Shown piece after piece: positions 20,466 through 32,900 of a DNA stretch of 64,000 nucleotides; position 1 is the first letter of the stretch, and each line of letters opens with the position of its first letter. The notes beneath the pieces were generated by a model. The model was not told where the DNA came from. It made no database searches and saw nothing but the letters and a program-made list of their open reading frames with translations. The position numbers and the translations under genes were made by a program. Location of the stretch: NCBI GenBank assembly GCA_030762895.1, contig CM061062.1:240118984-240182983 (forward strand), given 5' to 3'. Source of the stretch: Sophora flavescens. Lineage: Eukaryota; Streptophyta; Magnoliopsida; Fabales; Fabaceae.

Positions 20466-20822
20466 TGATGAGTGTGATTTCACCTCATATTTGTTTATCA
20501 TGTTGCATGCATTTTCATATAGTTTAGGCATTTTTAATTTGATTTTGGTTAGTTTTTACCTTGGAACGGGTAAGGCAGTTTTGTGGTGTTGTTGTGCAGG
20601 AATTAAGGATTAAAATGCTCAAAATTAACCATGATGGAGCTTGCATGAAGATGGGGCTTGAAAAGTGAAGAAAATGAGCCAAACAGAGCACATCACGGCC
20701 TAGCCGTGATAGCCATCATGGCCATGATCGAGTAGAGCTGAAAATAAAGAATGGAAAAGTCAGAACTCGTCACGGCCAGCCCGTGATGTCCATCACGGTC
20801 GTGACATACCAACTGAACCAGA
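20466..20822 (+). repeat. Element D 3' LTR, left part
   Basis: It starts TGATGAGTGTGATTTCACC like the A LTR and includes a palindrome cluster at 20691-20806, with forms such as ATCACGGCCTAGCCGTGAT. Element B interrupts it after CCAGA (20818-20822), and it resumes at 26518. Confidence 0.75.
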
Positions 20823-22394
20823 TGATAATCTTCTAGATTATGTATTTTTTGTGTGCTTATTGGATGGATTTTTTCCCCCAATTGTGTCGTTTGATTGAGT
20901 TTTGTCCCTGAGTTTAGGTAATTTAGTTTTTAATAGTGTTTGACATCTTTTAGTTTAAATTTTATGTTTTTAGAGTTAATCTAATAATATTTTTTTCTTG
21001 TTTAAATTTGTAGGAAATAATAGCAATTGAGTTGTTGCACCAAATGGAAAAAGATGAAAAAGGATGGACAATTTGAATTCCAACTTAAATTGGAATTGGA
21101 CTCCACTAATAGAAAGAGCCCACATAAAAATATTGTTGCTTTGCTGCTTGCCCATTAATGCTAGGGGACCCACGTGAATGATAGAATGGAAACAATGGCT
21201 ATATGAATTGATATTCAAGATCAAATTGGATTTAGATTTGAAGTGGCCCTCGTGAAGCTTAGTCTTCAAATTGAGAAAGCATCGGGCAATAGATACATAT
21301 ATCACAAATTAAAAATTGAAGTAGGTCATCGAAGATTCAATTGAAAATTAGATAAAGAGTGAAAACAGAAAGACAAGATAGGTGGGCGGGATTTAAGGAT
21401 GCAGATTTGGTTAATCGTGGAATTATCCCAAACAAATTGTGATGGCTTGGCTATAAAAAGCAGAGTGAAGAGCCGCAAAAAAAGGGGAGAGACGCGTAGC
21501 AGCGTAAAAGGGATTTGAAAAAAAGATCAGAACGGAACCAGACGAACAGGAAGTAGAAACGACAGCGTGGAAACGGTGCTGCGAAGCTATACTGCTGGGA
21601 TTAGTTCATTTTATGGAGTTTTCTCTTTTCTCCTCTTTCTCTTTATTTTATTTTATTTTAAGGTTTAGCATGTCTATCTAAATTCCTTTTTGCTGGGGCT
21701 CTGATGTAATCATTTTATGATGAAGTTTTATCTGATAGTTTGATTATCTTATGAACAATTGAAATTGTTGTTGTGATGTTTACTGTGTTTGCTTACATTT
21801 GAATGCTTAACTACCATTCTTGTGTTTTGAGGGTTCAATAATATGCTAGGAATAGTGATTTTTGAACTTTGCCACTTGTAATAATAACTATTAATTTGGT
21901 TAATCTAGGAATAGATAACTGATTAATGTGGGCATTTTATAAATTCCATAGATCTATGATCATCATGCTTTGTTAATTAGACCTAAGGAATTAGGGTAAT
22001 TACTTAGTAAGGTTTGATAGAATTGATTCACTAAGGAATTAAGCTTCAATTAATTAAGGGAATTTGTCCTTCAATATGCCAATTGAGATTAAGATAATTA
22101 GAGTGTCGGTAATTCATAGGATTCCTTGTCTATGAGGAATCCGGATTCATAATTGGATGAAATCAAATCCCTAGCATTTTTATTTCTACTTTATCTCAAC
22201 AAAAATTCCAAAAATATTTTATTGCTCTTTTGTTTTATTTTATTTATTTTGAGCTCTCTTCATACCAAATTTTAGTCGAAATAGTTGTTTAATTTGTGAA
22301 TTGGTACTTGGTAACTAATCCCTGTGGACGATATCCGGTTCTCACCGATTTTATTACTTGCAACGATCCGGTACACTTGCCGAAATCGTCATCA
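20823..22394 (+). repeat. Element B 5' LTR
   Basis: It begins TGATAATC and ends GTCATCA. A TATA box (TATAAAA) is at 21452-21458. The last 60 bases, with CCCTGTGGACGATATCCGG and the GATCCGGTACACTTGCCG stretch, resemble the ends of the A and D LTRs. The rest does not, and there is no palindrome array. Confidence 0.9.
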
Positions 22395-22400
22395 AGTTTT

Positions 22401-22419
22401 TGGCGCCGTTGCCGGGGAT
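22401..22419 (+). other. Primer-binding site for tRNA-Asp (element B)
   Basis: It is the same 19-base primer complement as in element A, six bases after the LTR end. Confidence 0.85.
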
Positions 22420-22540
22420 TGGTTTTGCCAATATCATTAGTAACAAAGGAGGCAACTAATTTAGACATTTTTATTTTTTATTTTTTGTATATATTTGATC
22501 TTTTCTTTTGAGTTTTACTTGTTCAAGGTGGATGCAATTC

Positions 22541-23095
22541 ATGGACAACTATTATTATCCATCTGATGAGGAAGCCTCAAGTCACACTTTAGATAGCAAC
22601 TTGTGTTGGGGAGACTACATAGATTTGGGAGATCATGATATTCCAACACAAGTTGATTGTATGACGGGTAAGCCTGTATATAGAGGCTCCAAGGAGGAAT
22701 GGGAAACCTTTTGTTCGTATTTACCACCTCCACCACCATGTTTACAAGTGATTCCCAAAGAGCCACGTGAAGTAAAATTTGAGCAAAATATGGTTGTGGG
22801 GATGGATCAAAATGAAGATGAAATGGTGGTGGTAGACGAGTCACAAGAAGAGGAATTGCCTTTCACAAATCCTTGGGAAAGAACAATTGCGAAGACAAGT
22901 CATTTAGAAAACATTCACTTCACCATGCTTGCTAAGAAACCTGAAATTGCTGCATTGGATAAATATGTTGGCTTACATGCATGTGTGGACACTGCAAAGT
23001 TAGTCCCTTCCACTTGTCTGTCAAACTTCATTGTGAAAATACCATTTGACCCGAGAGGAAGTGAGTTCATTATTGTAGTTAAAGAGGTCAATTGA
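22541..23095 (+). CDS. Orphan ORF of element B (184 aa, probably shortened by TGA)
   Basis: It starts at ATG 22541, in the same place relative to the primer site as the A-element ORF. It shares these blocks with that ORF in order: EASSHTLDSNL, EEWETFCSYLPPPPPC, VGMDQNEDEMVVV, KYVGLHACVDTAKLVPSTC and FDPRGSEFII. The stop at 23093 (TGA) aligns with a GGA codon in A. Beyond it the same frame continues with VSTHLPGGIEG and ILLLQSPLHKLWDPGG, matching A's C-terminus. The stop therefore looks secondary, or is read through. Function is unknown, and no domain I recognise is present. It could be a remnant of an N-terminal gag extension. Confidence 0.55.
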   Translation: MDNYYYPSDEEASSHTLDSNLCWGDYIDLGDHDIPTQVDCMTGKPVYRGSKEEWETFCSYLPPPPPCLQVIPKEPREVKFEQNMVVGMDQNEDEMVVVDESQEEELPFTNPWERTIAKTSHLENIHFTMLAKKPEIAALDKYVGLHACVDTAKLVPSTCLSNFIVKIPFDPRGSEFIIVVKEVN

Positions 23096-23301
23096 GTTTC
23101 CACACACTTGCCAGGAGGAATTGAGGGTATATTCATCTTGCTTCTACAATCGCCACTCCACAAGCTATGGGATCCAGGAGGAAGCCTTTACATATTTAGC
23201 ATATCTTGGCCCCTATGCTACAAGTAATGGGACCCAGGTGGAAGCTTCTCAATGAGTTTTCTTAACCATTCTCTTTAGTTTATTTTCATTTTATTGTTAA
23301 A

Positions 23302-23341
<40 letters not shown>

Positions 23342-24943
23342 AAGAAGAAAAAAATTTGAAAATTTAGAAAATAGAAATTTTTTTTGATTCAGGTATATAT
23401 TTAGTTGTTTTTTTATTTTATGACTTATCTATCTTGTGCTAATGTTTTCTCTGTTTTGAGATATATATTTAGTTGTGCTTCATGGTATCTCATGACAAAA
23501 GGAAGGATAGGAGGCACTAATGATGGTGACCTCAAGTTTGGACCAAATTTTGGAAGCGCAAGATAGGGGTGTTTTATTTTCTTTTTCTTTATTTTGTTCT
23601 TATTTTTTTTCTTTCTGTTTGTGTGCTGTTTTATTTTTGAGTGTTTTTTTTAGGGTGTGCAAGTTAAGGTCAGTACTCCTCTTTGAAAAAAAATAATAAG
23701 CATGCTCGTGTGGACCCCCCATTCTTGGAAATTTCATTGTATTGTGAACCCACCATATTTGTTTTCCTTTGATATGAAGATGACACTTGTGGTTTAGTTT
23801 GTCATTTGAGTTTGTTCTTGACTGGATTTCATAACTTTAGTGTATTGTGTTAAACCTTGTTGATTAAAGTTCATGGCTATAAAATTTGGTGAGAATTAAT
23901 TGGATTGCTTAACTTTATCCTTGTGAGTCATTTGGGTCAATAATTGTCAATTTTTTTTCTTGTGAGTGCACCATTGAAACTCATGCTCTTGAGTTTTCTT
24001 GGTTCTTGTTTGAAGTTCATGATTCACATGCATGTTATAAAAATGATTTGGGTCGTTTTTCATATAGTCACTTTGACCAAATAGCCAACTGTGAATTTTT
24101 CCCTTTGCTTAGACCATTTGAGCATTATATGTAAATCTTTGTTTGTTTTTACCCATGAGCCTTAACTTGAAAAACAATGTTTTTACCCAAACCTTAGTGG
24201 ATAGGAAAGCATTGAATTATTGTGTGTGGGTTTAACATAAGTATGGGGAAGAATATTGTGCTTACATGTTGGTGAAAGGAAGGAATGGTTAAAAAAAAAC
24301 AAAGTGGTGCTTTGAAAGAAAAGATGGTGAAGGAAGTCAAAAAGAAAGAGGTGAGAAAAGGATTGTATGCAAAGCATGGTTCTTTAAAAGTAATTGTTGC
24401 TCTCCTATTTCCTTTGGTGCTAGCTTGTTTATCCTTTCTTATCCTTCCCATTTACCTTGGCCACATTACATCCTAAATAAAGTCCCTTTGATTTATGCAT
24501 GTTGTGAATTGAGGATGAATGATTGAGATGAAAATCAAACTTGAAGTTGCATGGTTTTGATGTGTGAATTTGAGTGATACACTTGCAATTATTACCCACA
24601 TAAATTTGAGTGATTGAGTGAAATTGCACTTCCTGTGAGTAGTTGGGTATCCAATAGTTCTTCCTTAATTGAATTAGTCATGTTCTTTCATTTTTCAAGT
24701 GTGGAAATATTGGAGCACCATTGTTATGATTTCTTCTTTGGAATATTCTTGGATGTGAACTTGTTATAAGGTGATTCTTTTGTTTTAGGATTTCCTACAT
24801 GGTTGGGTGGTGCATTGCTTTGTTATTTTTAAGTTAGGGTGACCCTTGAGTCAATGTTTGCTTGGTCTGTTGTACTTAGTGTTTCGTGTATTAGTTTCGG
24901 TTACTTTTGCTTGGGGACAAGCAAAGTCTTAGGTTTGGGGGTG
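23096..24943 (+). mobile_element. Element B non-coding 3' internal region
   Basis: It holds an (AAT)n microsatellite at 23302-23336, AT-rich DNA without a convincing gene, and at its end the hairpin TTTGCTTG-GGGA-CAAGCAAA (24906-24925) followed by the purine-rich AGGTTTGGGGGTG (24931-24943) just before the 3' LTR. A lysine-rich 63-codon open frame at 24285-24476 has no support. Confidence 0.75.
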
Positions 24944-26512
24944 TGATAATCTTCTAGATTATGTATTTTTTGTGTGCTTATTGGATGGATTTTTGCCCCC
25001 AATTGTGTCGATTGATTGAGTTTTGTCCCTAAGTTTAGGTAATTTAGTTTTTAATAGTGTTTGACATCTTTTAGTTTAAATTTTATGTTTTTAGAGTTAA
25101 TCTAATAATATTTTTTTTCTTGTTTAAATTTGTAGGAAATAATAGCAATTGAGTTGCTGCACCAAATAGAAAAAGATGAAAAAGGATGGACAAATTGAAT
25201 TCCAACTTAAATTGGAATTGGACTCCACTAATAGAAAGAGCCCACATAAAATTATTGTTGCTTTGCTGCTTGCCCATTAATGCTAGGGGACCCACGTGAA
25301 TGATAGAATGGAAACAATGGCTATCTGAATTGATATTCAAGATCAAATTGGATTTAGATTTGAAGTGGTCCTCGTGAAGCTTAGTCTTCAAACTGAGAAA
25401 GCATCAGGCAATAGATACATATATCACAAATTAAAAATTGAAGTGGGTCATCGAAGATTCAATTGAAAATTAGATAAAGAGTGAAAACAGAAAGACAAGA
25501 TAGGTGGGCGAGATTTAAGGATGCAGATTTGGTTAATCATGGAATTATCCCAAACAAATTGTGATGGCTTGGCTATAAAAAGCAGAGTGAAGAGCCGCAA
25601 AAAAGGGGAGAGACGCGTAGCAGCGTAAAAGGGATTTGAAAAAAAGATCAGAACGGAACCAGACGAACAGGAAGTAGAAACGACAGCATAGAAATGGTGT
25701 TGCGAAGCTATACTGCTGGGATCAGTTCATTTTTATGGAGTTTTCTCTTTTCTCCTCTTTCTCTTTATTTTATTTTATTTTAAGGTTTAGCTTGTCTAGC
25801 TAAATTACTTTTTGCTGGGGCTCTGATGTAATCATTTTATGATGAAGTTTTATCTGATAGTTTGATTATCTTATGAACAATTGAAATTGTTGATGTGATG
25901 TTTACTATGCTTGCTTACATTTGAATGCTTAGCTACCATTCTTGTGTTTTGAGGGTTCAATAATATGCTAGGAATAGTGATTTTTCCACTTTGCCTCTTG
26001 TAATAATAACTGTTAATTTGGTTAATCTAGGAATAGATAACTGATTAATGTGGGCATTTTACAAATTCCATAGAGCTATGATCATCATGCTTTGTTAATT
26101 AGACCTAAGGAATTAGGGTAATTAGTAAGGTTTGAAAGAATTGATTCACTAAGGAATTAGGCTTCAATTAATTAAGGGAATTTGTCCTTCAACATGCCAA
26201 TTGAGATTAAGATAATTAGAGTGTCGGTAATTCATAGGATTCCTTGTCTATGAGGAATCCAGATTCATAATTGGATGAAATCAAAACGGTAGCATTTTTA
26301 TTTCTACTTTATCTCAACAAAAATTCCAAAAATATTTTATTGCTCTTTTGTTTTATTTTATTTATTTTGAGCTCTCTTGATACCAAATTTTAGTCGAAAT
26401 AGTTGTTTAATTTGTGAATTGGTACTTGGTAACTAATCCCTGTGGACGATATCCGGTTCTCACCGATTTTATTACTTGCAATGATCCGGTACACTTGTCG
26501 AAATCGTCATAA
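24944..26512 (+). repeat. Element B 3' LTR
   Basis: It begins TGATAATC and ends GTCATAA, one base different from the 5' LTR end GTCATCA. The target duplication CCAGA follows. Confidence 0.9.
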
Positions 26513-27578
26513 CCAGACCCTCACAGGCAGAACTGATCACGGCCTAGTCGTGATGGTGGTCACGGCCGTGACAGACCAACCAGTGAAGCAACCTCCAAGG
26601 CAGAACCCGTCACGGCCTGGCCATGATGGCCATCACGACCGTGACGCGCAATATTTGGATCTGTAGAAACTAATTTGATATGAATTTGTGTTTGATTGGG
26701 ATTCAAATTACCCTAATCTATAAATAGGGCAATTAGGCAGAGACTTGGGGAGGGACTTTTGGATGCTACACTTAGGCAAAATTAGGATTCTCTTCTCCTT
26801 CTTCTTCTTCTCTTCTCTCAGGTTTTATTTCATGTTTTTGTTAACCAAGCTTGTCATCACCATGGCAATGCTTGAGTAGTAGTTTTATTTCTAGGGATTG
26901 GGGCTATGCCCAAGATTTGATTTATGTGATTTTTGATTTCTTGTTAATTTCGATTTTGCTTTAGATCTGATTTCTATTGTTTTAATTACTCATAAATTTG
27001 GTGGCCACTTATTTGCGTGTCGTAGATACTCTAAGGAGGAACCTAGGGGTGAACTTAGGTATCGAATCTATAGAATCAGACTTAGGACTTAAATCACGAG
27101 AGTTAGAAGCGGTCCTTCGAGGGTTCACGAATTGTCACAAAACTTAAAGGGTTCAATCTAAATTTAACTACCACGCGAGTGGGGGTTGGTTTAATTGGGC
27201 ATGGTTTTTGTAACCCGAGAGGGAGCATTAACTTATTTAGGATAAATTCGCCTTCAAAGCAATTTTGATTATTAACAAGGGGTAGTCAATTTAGTAACAT
27301 AAACAATCTTGTTGGTAACCCAATTCCTAGGAATCTCTTTAGATTTGAAAAACCCCAATTTTATTTAATTTCCTATTTTGTTTAATTGCAAGTTTTAAAT
27401 TTGATTGTTACTTGATTCCTATTTCGAAAATCAAAACCTTTTCAAAATCTCTTTTTTATATAGCCCAGTTTAATTGATTTGATAATTAGTTGTGATTTGA
27501 GATCACGGTCTCTGTGGGATCGATCATTTTATTACTTGGCAACAAATCCGGTACACTTGACGGAATCCACGCACATCA
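26513..27578 (+). repeat. Element D 3' LTR, right part
   Basis: It continues the LTR cut at 20822. It holds palindromes at 26532-26645, a TATA box TATAAATA at 26719-26726, a CTT-rich run near 26795, and an end resembling the other LTRs (ATCCGGTACACTTGACGG). The last LTR base is taken as 27578 (CACATCA). No primer site follows, as expected for a 3' LTR. Confidence 0.65.
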
Positions 27579-29902
27579 ATCACTCATCTTAACCTCCAAA
27601 AGAACTTTATTGCACCTCTTAATACAACTAAAACCAAAAGAAATCATATCTTGTAGGATTATCTAACTCATAAATTTTGAACCTTTCTAACAACTAAGTT
27701 TTACTCAAGAACTCCATTTTTCCTTTCATATTTAGCTTAGATAAAACTCCTATAGACACTTTCCTGTAAATCTTCAAACTCATCAAATCAATCTTAACTA
27801 CGGACAGTGATCATTACCTTAGATTCCTTAATGATACTATGCCTCGGTCATAATAAGATTTATTGAAATCGATTTACTTAATGACATTGAGCTGAGGGTT
27901 CTGATTTTACCAGTCACATCTACACCTCAAAAAATTCCTATCACCTCTTGTTTATCCTACTATAGGGATGACAATAATTAGGTACCACGTTTACTCTCAG
28001 CTAACCTTCTAAGGATAGATCGTCCCTTACTTGCCCATCAAGTTGATGGTGATCGGTTGGACTTAGCCTCAACTTGGTTCTCAATAGTTACAGTAAACTT
28101 CACCTAAAAATGTTAGTAAACTTCGGGTCTTCATTTGAAACGATGCTTAAAGATACTCGGTAAGCCCACAACAACATTCATTGCGATGCCATCATCTTAA
28201 CAAGGGAGGTCTTATACGCCAAATTATATTCTTACTGTATTAAACTAACTCTGATATCATGATATGAATCAAATAACCATCCTCAAAATTTATAAGATAG
28301 GTCACACATCAATGACTTTTGGAAAATATGTAAGGTAAAGTTTATCAAAGGTGACAAGTCCTTTCGAACTACTATAAGACATGGCCTTAAAGATCATAAC
28401 AAGTATCGGAAAGATACAGGAATATTCATTATGTAAAAAGATTCTCCAATAGGTTCGTGAGAGTAAAAATGCCTGGTACATTCTTACAAACATGATTTCT
28501 ACTAAAATTTCTCCTTCCATAAAACTGCTAGTGAATCAGCGAAATCACAAGATGGATAATCCCTAACACCAAGAGGATTCGTTTTTAATATAAGGAAATT
28601 ACATAATGACAAAAAAAAAATTGAAAAAAAAATGTCTTGCTGAATTTTAGACTGGATCACACCTACCCAAAGTAAACATGGTCATAATAAGTTTCATCAA
28701 TAAACTCATGTTACCAAGAATTCATCCGTATTATGACTCAAGAAACAGTCATAATCGATTCTTTGACGAAATACTAAAAGATGCAAATAAATGGATACCA
28801 TCCATATCAATACACTCAAATGTCTAATACACTAAGGATTATTGTAGAAACGTGAGCACACATTCTCACTTATAAGGAAATCCATTTGAGTCAATTGAAC
28901 TACGGACTAGTAAATCATCCCTTTAAAGATGAAAAATTTAGATTGACACTTACAATATTGGTCGCTGTGATTGCTTAATACAACCATAAGGACTCGAGAG
29001 AAAATTTTCACTATATAAGTTCATAAATGGTTGAATAGCACAATTAAGAGTTTTCTTAATCATGAGGCACTCCCATAAGGGTTAAGATTCAAATCTATTC
29101 GCCTTGGTTCCAACAAGCACAAAGGTCTTTCCAGACCCGCTTAGTATGGTCACCCTGAATCGGCACGATAACGGACAACTTGGTCAGTCTCTCAGACATA
29201 CGAAGAGTTGATCATTCCTCATAAGCTGAGTCAACGACGCAAAATCTTTAATAGGTCCTCACTCCAATCTGGTGATAACTCGTCCTCAAGTCGATCTTTG
29301 AGTAGACAACAACTCCTCGCGAGTGATCTATCAAATCAACTACGCACGGCAGAGAATACTTGTTCATAATCGTCACTTTGTTGAGTTGTCAGAAATCCAT
29401 GCGGAGTCTTAAACCTTCACACAACATTGGTGCTTCCTACAGAAAAACACTTGGTCTAACAAACTGTTGAGACCACAGATCTTCCAGTTTGAATCGAGTC
29501 GTCTAACTCGATTAACTTTGTAGGCGATATCCAACACAAAGTGATAAAGATCAACTCGAATCTAGAAACTAGATCGATTGAAAATCAATATCCTTGGCTA
29601 GTAGCAAACCTAGAACATTCTCAGGGAATACTCCAGGAAAATCCTCCACAATCAGTACATTATTCAATGTCTGACACAATCCAAAAGGATAACCGAATGT
29701 GTCACATATGGACCACAAACACAATTTACTAGCCAAGGGTCCCTTCAAGGCAAAACTCATGAAAACCCACCAAGATAAAAACGTACTTATAAACCATCAC
29801 ACATTGCTTCGACAAGGAAACAATTCAACCAAGGACCAACCAGAGATCACACAACAAAAACACAATAGACCTATTCCCCAAGATTCCCGAAAGACTCGAC
29901 CA
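27579..29902 (-). mobile_element. Element C copy 1: decayed Ty3/gypsy internal domain
   Basis: Minus-strand internal sequence, repeated as 33886-36190 at roughly 90% by eye. It carries broken protease-RT coding (separate entry) and a tRNA-iMet primer site at its right end. It is truncated on the left, where element D abuts it. No long open frame survives. Confidence 0.65.
29240..29760 (-). pseudogene. Ty3/gypsy protease-RT remnant (C copy 1)
   Basis: On the minus strand an open piece reads DFPGVFPENVLGLLLAKDI, the usual linker between protease and reverse transcriptase (EFPDVFP...GLPP.R.IDF). Further on, QLNKVTIMNKYSLP and YSKIDLRTSYHQI match conserved RT blocks (29251-29404), but stops and frameshifts separate them. 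Gag and most of the protease are missing, because this region lies only about 150 bp from the primer site. Such RT blocks with a tRNA-iMet primer are typical of chromovirus-like gypsy elements. Confidence 0.7.
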
Positions 29903-29914
29903 GCTCTGATACCA
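29903..29914 (-). other. tRNA-iMet primer-binding site (element C)
   Basis: The minus strand reads TGGTATCAGAGC, the classic initiator-Met primer complement. It lies four bases from an LTR-like end (plus strand TGTAACACC from 29919). Confidence 0.75.
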
Positions 29915-29918
29915 CTTA

Positions 29919-32900
29919 TGTAACACCTCCCTTGGGCATTACATGGTTAACTCTTAACTCGTTTGCGGAACATTAATTAAAAAGAAATAGTGTTGGCTTC
30001 TTTCGGAAAATAATGCTGATAAGTTTGTATAAGTCAGAAAAGGGGGGTAAAAATTTTCTGCAGGATACTTTGAAAATATGCCACACCCATTGCAACAGTA
30101 AAAATAATTTATACTTGTCAACACACATAAATTGATTTTATTCATAATAAAACCGCCACAACGTACAAGTTTTCTTGAAAGTGTTTCATTATTCCCAACT
30201 GAATTCAAAACCATAAAAAGGTTCTCAAAACACATGCACCGACCTTCTCAAACATACATTCCAACCAAAATCCTAAGTCGGTCACTCTACAAAACATCTA
30301 CTGAAAGGACCTCCAAGATTCTCACCACTATCACCGACCTCTTCAAGGATCGGGACTAACGCCCTCGAGTGAAAACTGGAAAACTCTTTCGTACCATATG
30401 TACTCGTATATCAAGGTACACAGCAAACCAGAGATTAGATATATCGCAAGGGTGAGATACCGACAAATGAGTTTCATCAAGATAACCACATCCACGACAC
30501 ACAAGACAACATATACATAATATTCACAACAAATGGAAATTATACAAAACAACATAATAGTTTGTCAATGGGATTCATAGCCGACAGTCATCGTGATTTA
30601 TAAAAAATGTATGACACGTCAATACTCAGGCTCCAATTTTGATATCTAATCTCTGGAGATACCAAAACTTCTTTTCATTTGAGATGATCAAGCTCTCTAC
30701 ATGGCCCATTGTCAACGAAAGAAACAATGTCCAACAAATATATGACACATTGGCCAGCACACAGGACATAATGGACATTGCGATGAATGGAAACATTGTC
30801 CATAAAACACATTGGCCAGCACATAGGACACAATGGTTATCGCGATAAATGGAAACATTGTCCATAAGATACTTTGGCCAGCACATAGGACACAATGATC
30901 TACAACTTATGACACAAGGGTCAACACATGCACGTCTGCCAAATAATGCATGTAAAAACTTTTATTCTCGTCTCATTTTCTTTTTCGTTTCATTCTTCCC
31001 TTGTCGAGGCTCAAAGGTTCACGACCATGCTTAATTTAATATTAAGTCTTTTCAACTTCAAACACAGGACACACGGTCCGAGTGCTCAATTACTAAGCCC
31101 TAAATTGATGCACCGGTCTTAGGCTAGTGGATATATGGGATACAACATTCGCCATATCAATTATAGGACACATTATCTACTAACACGGATCCATGATCCA
31201 CGTGTTAACAGAACACTAGAATTCCGACGTCTCGGTTACTAGGTTCACTTTTCTTCTTTAACAACATTTTCGTTCTGTGAAACAACAAATACAAAACCAA
31301 ACCTCCGAAAACTTATCCAAGTTTAACGGAATTATTTTCGCTGAGTAAAAACTCCTTTACAGAAAATCGTTTCCGTTAAAAATCGTTTATAAAACATTAA
31401 ATCACAGAGAAATTCATTTTTTCTCCAATTCCTTCATTCTTGAAAATCTCTTTTCTGAAAACATCATTTTTTTGAAAAATCATGACCAACTCAATTCGTT
31501 TTAAAGAAATAAAACTCTTTTTCTCAAAATTTCGTCGTAATATTCTTTTATAACCCAAAATGACTTTTATATTGCAAATAATTTTTCCAATGTCAATATT
31601 ACATTATTTTTGGAATTTAACTACTTGAAATAACATTTTATTTGATTTTTGAATTTATTTGGGAAAAACTAATGACAGTGACAATTTTTCACGGTTTCGC
31701 CCTTATTGTCACTCATTGCTTCATCTTTCGTTGAAATATCATTAAAATATTTTTTTTTTACTTTTTCTTCAAATTTCCAAAATTAAATCACTTTAATTAA
31801 ATCTTTAAGCTTATCAAGCTTTTATCCTCAAATTACATTGGGCACTGACCACTGTCAGGCTTCTCAGTCCAACACTCAACAACAAATAATCCAATACATC
31901 ACAATTGTAGCATCCTTCACAGTTATAGCATGAATCAAAGTTATAACACATCAAACAACTAAACCACATCAAACCACATAAACGATTACACAATAAATAA
32001 TTAAAACCATAGAAACCACAACAGATAATTTACAGACAACACTAAGAAAGAATATGGCTATCTGAAACCCCTCGGGTAAACTCCCCTTACCTCTTGAAGT
32101 TACAGATTTCCTCAGTAAATTTCTTCTCAGAATCCTGATTCCTCCACGAAATTCACAACAACAACTAACACTTATCCTTCACAACAAATTAAATCAAAAT
32201 CAACAAATGAAACAACAAAATCCATCTAATTCCTATGGCTAAGTTTCGGCCTTCATGAGTAAAATTGGCTAGAGATGTCAAAATTTCACAATCTTTTGGA
32301 TCAATGATCCTTAGACATTAGAAAGACTAAAACAATAGTCATTAATCAAAAATTGGAACGAAAACTTCCTAACAGCAAAAGTTAGGGTTTCGGTCATCAT
32401 CAACAAATTAAGCTAGGAATTTGATTTGGTTTTTAATCTCTTGGATTCAAAAATCATAGGTATTAGAGAGATGAAATCAAGTGTTAAATCATAGAAGTTG
32501 AACCAAACTCATCTAGTCTCTCTAAGACCTAAATTCGGTTCACTATGAAAGAATAGGAAAGAAATTTTCTCTTGATTCATGCTCTTGGATCATGAATATA
32601 GAGATCATAGTGAGTTCATAGAAATTGGTTTCATGTCAAACGGATTTTTCTACAATTTTCTAGAGATTTTTAAAGAAAAACTTCAAGAACTTTAAACATG
32701 ATGATCATGGCATAAACTTATGAAATCTATGAAGAAGAAAGCTTAGATGATCAAGGAGATGAGGTTTTACCTCTTGTAAATTGAAGAAATGGAGATTTTG
32801 ATCAAGTTTATTCAAGAACAACTATGGTGTTTCTATGTGTTTTTGAGAGAAAACTTAAGGAAGATGATGGAAATATTGCAAGGTTATGTGGAGGTGATGA

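Larger units (their letters stand above)
20823..26512 (+). mobile_element. Element B: complete non-autonomous LTR retrotransposon, 5690 bp
   Basis: Two LTRs (20823-22394 and 24944-26512) of 1572 and 1569 bp differ by few bases and flank a 2549-bp internal domain. The domain has a tRNA-Asp primer site, an orphan ORF related to that of element A, an AAT microsatellite and a hairpin with PPT. The 5-bp duplication CCAGA lies at 20818-20822 and 26513-26517. The uninterrupted site is seen in the antisense LTR piece at 15920-16080. No pol genes are present. High LTR identity means recent insertion. Confidence 0.9.
9600..27578 (+). mobile_element. Element D: Athila-type LTR element, broken by A array, CACTA and B
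   Basis: D's pieces are 9600-12735 (gag-pro and 3' internal), 19891-20465 (3' internal after the CACTA element), and a 3' LTR split as 20466-20822 and 26513-27578. The join across the CACTA insertion is supported by the TAA duplication and by the order of motifs matching the A internal domain. The 3' LTR starts TGATGAGTGTGATTTCACC like A but diverges strongly after its first third. The 5' LTR and gag start would lie left of the window. The right end is the last match to LTR-like sequence (CACATCA) and is approximate. Confidence 0.65.
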
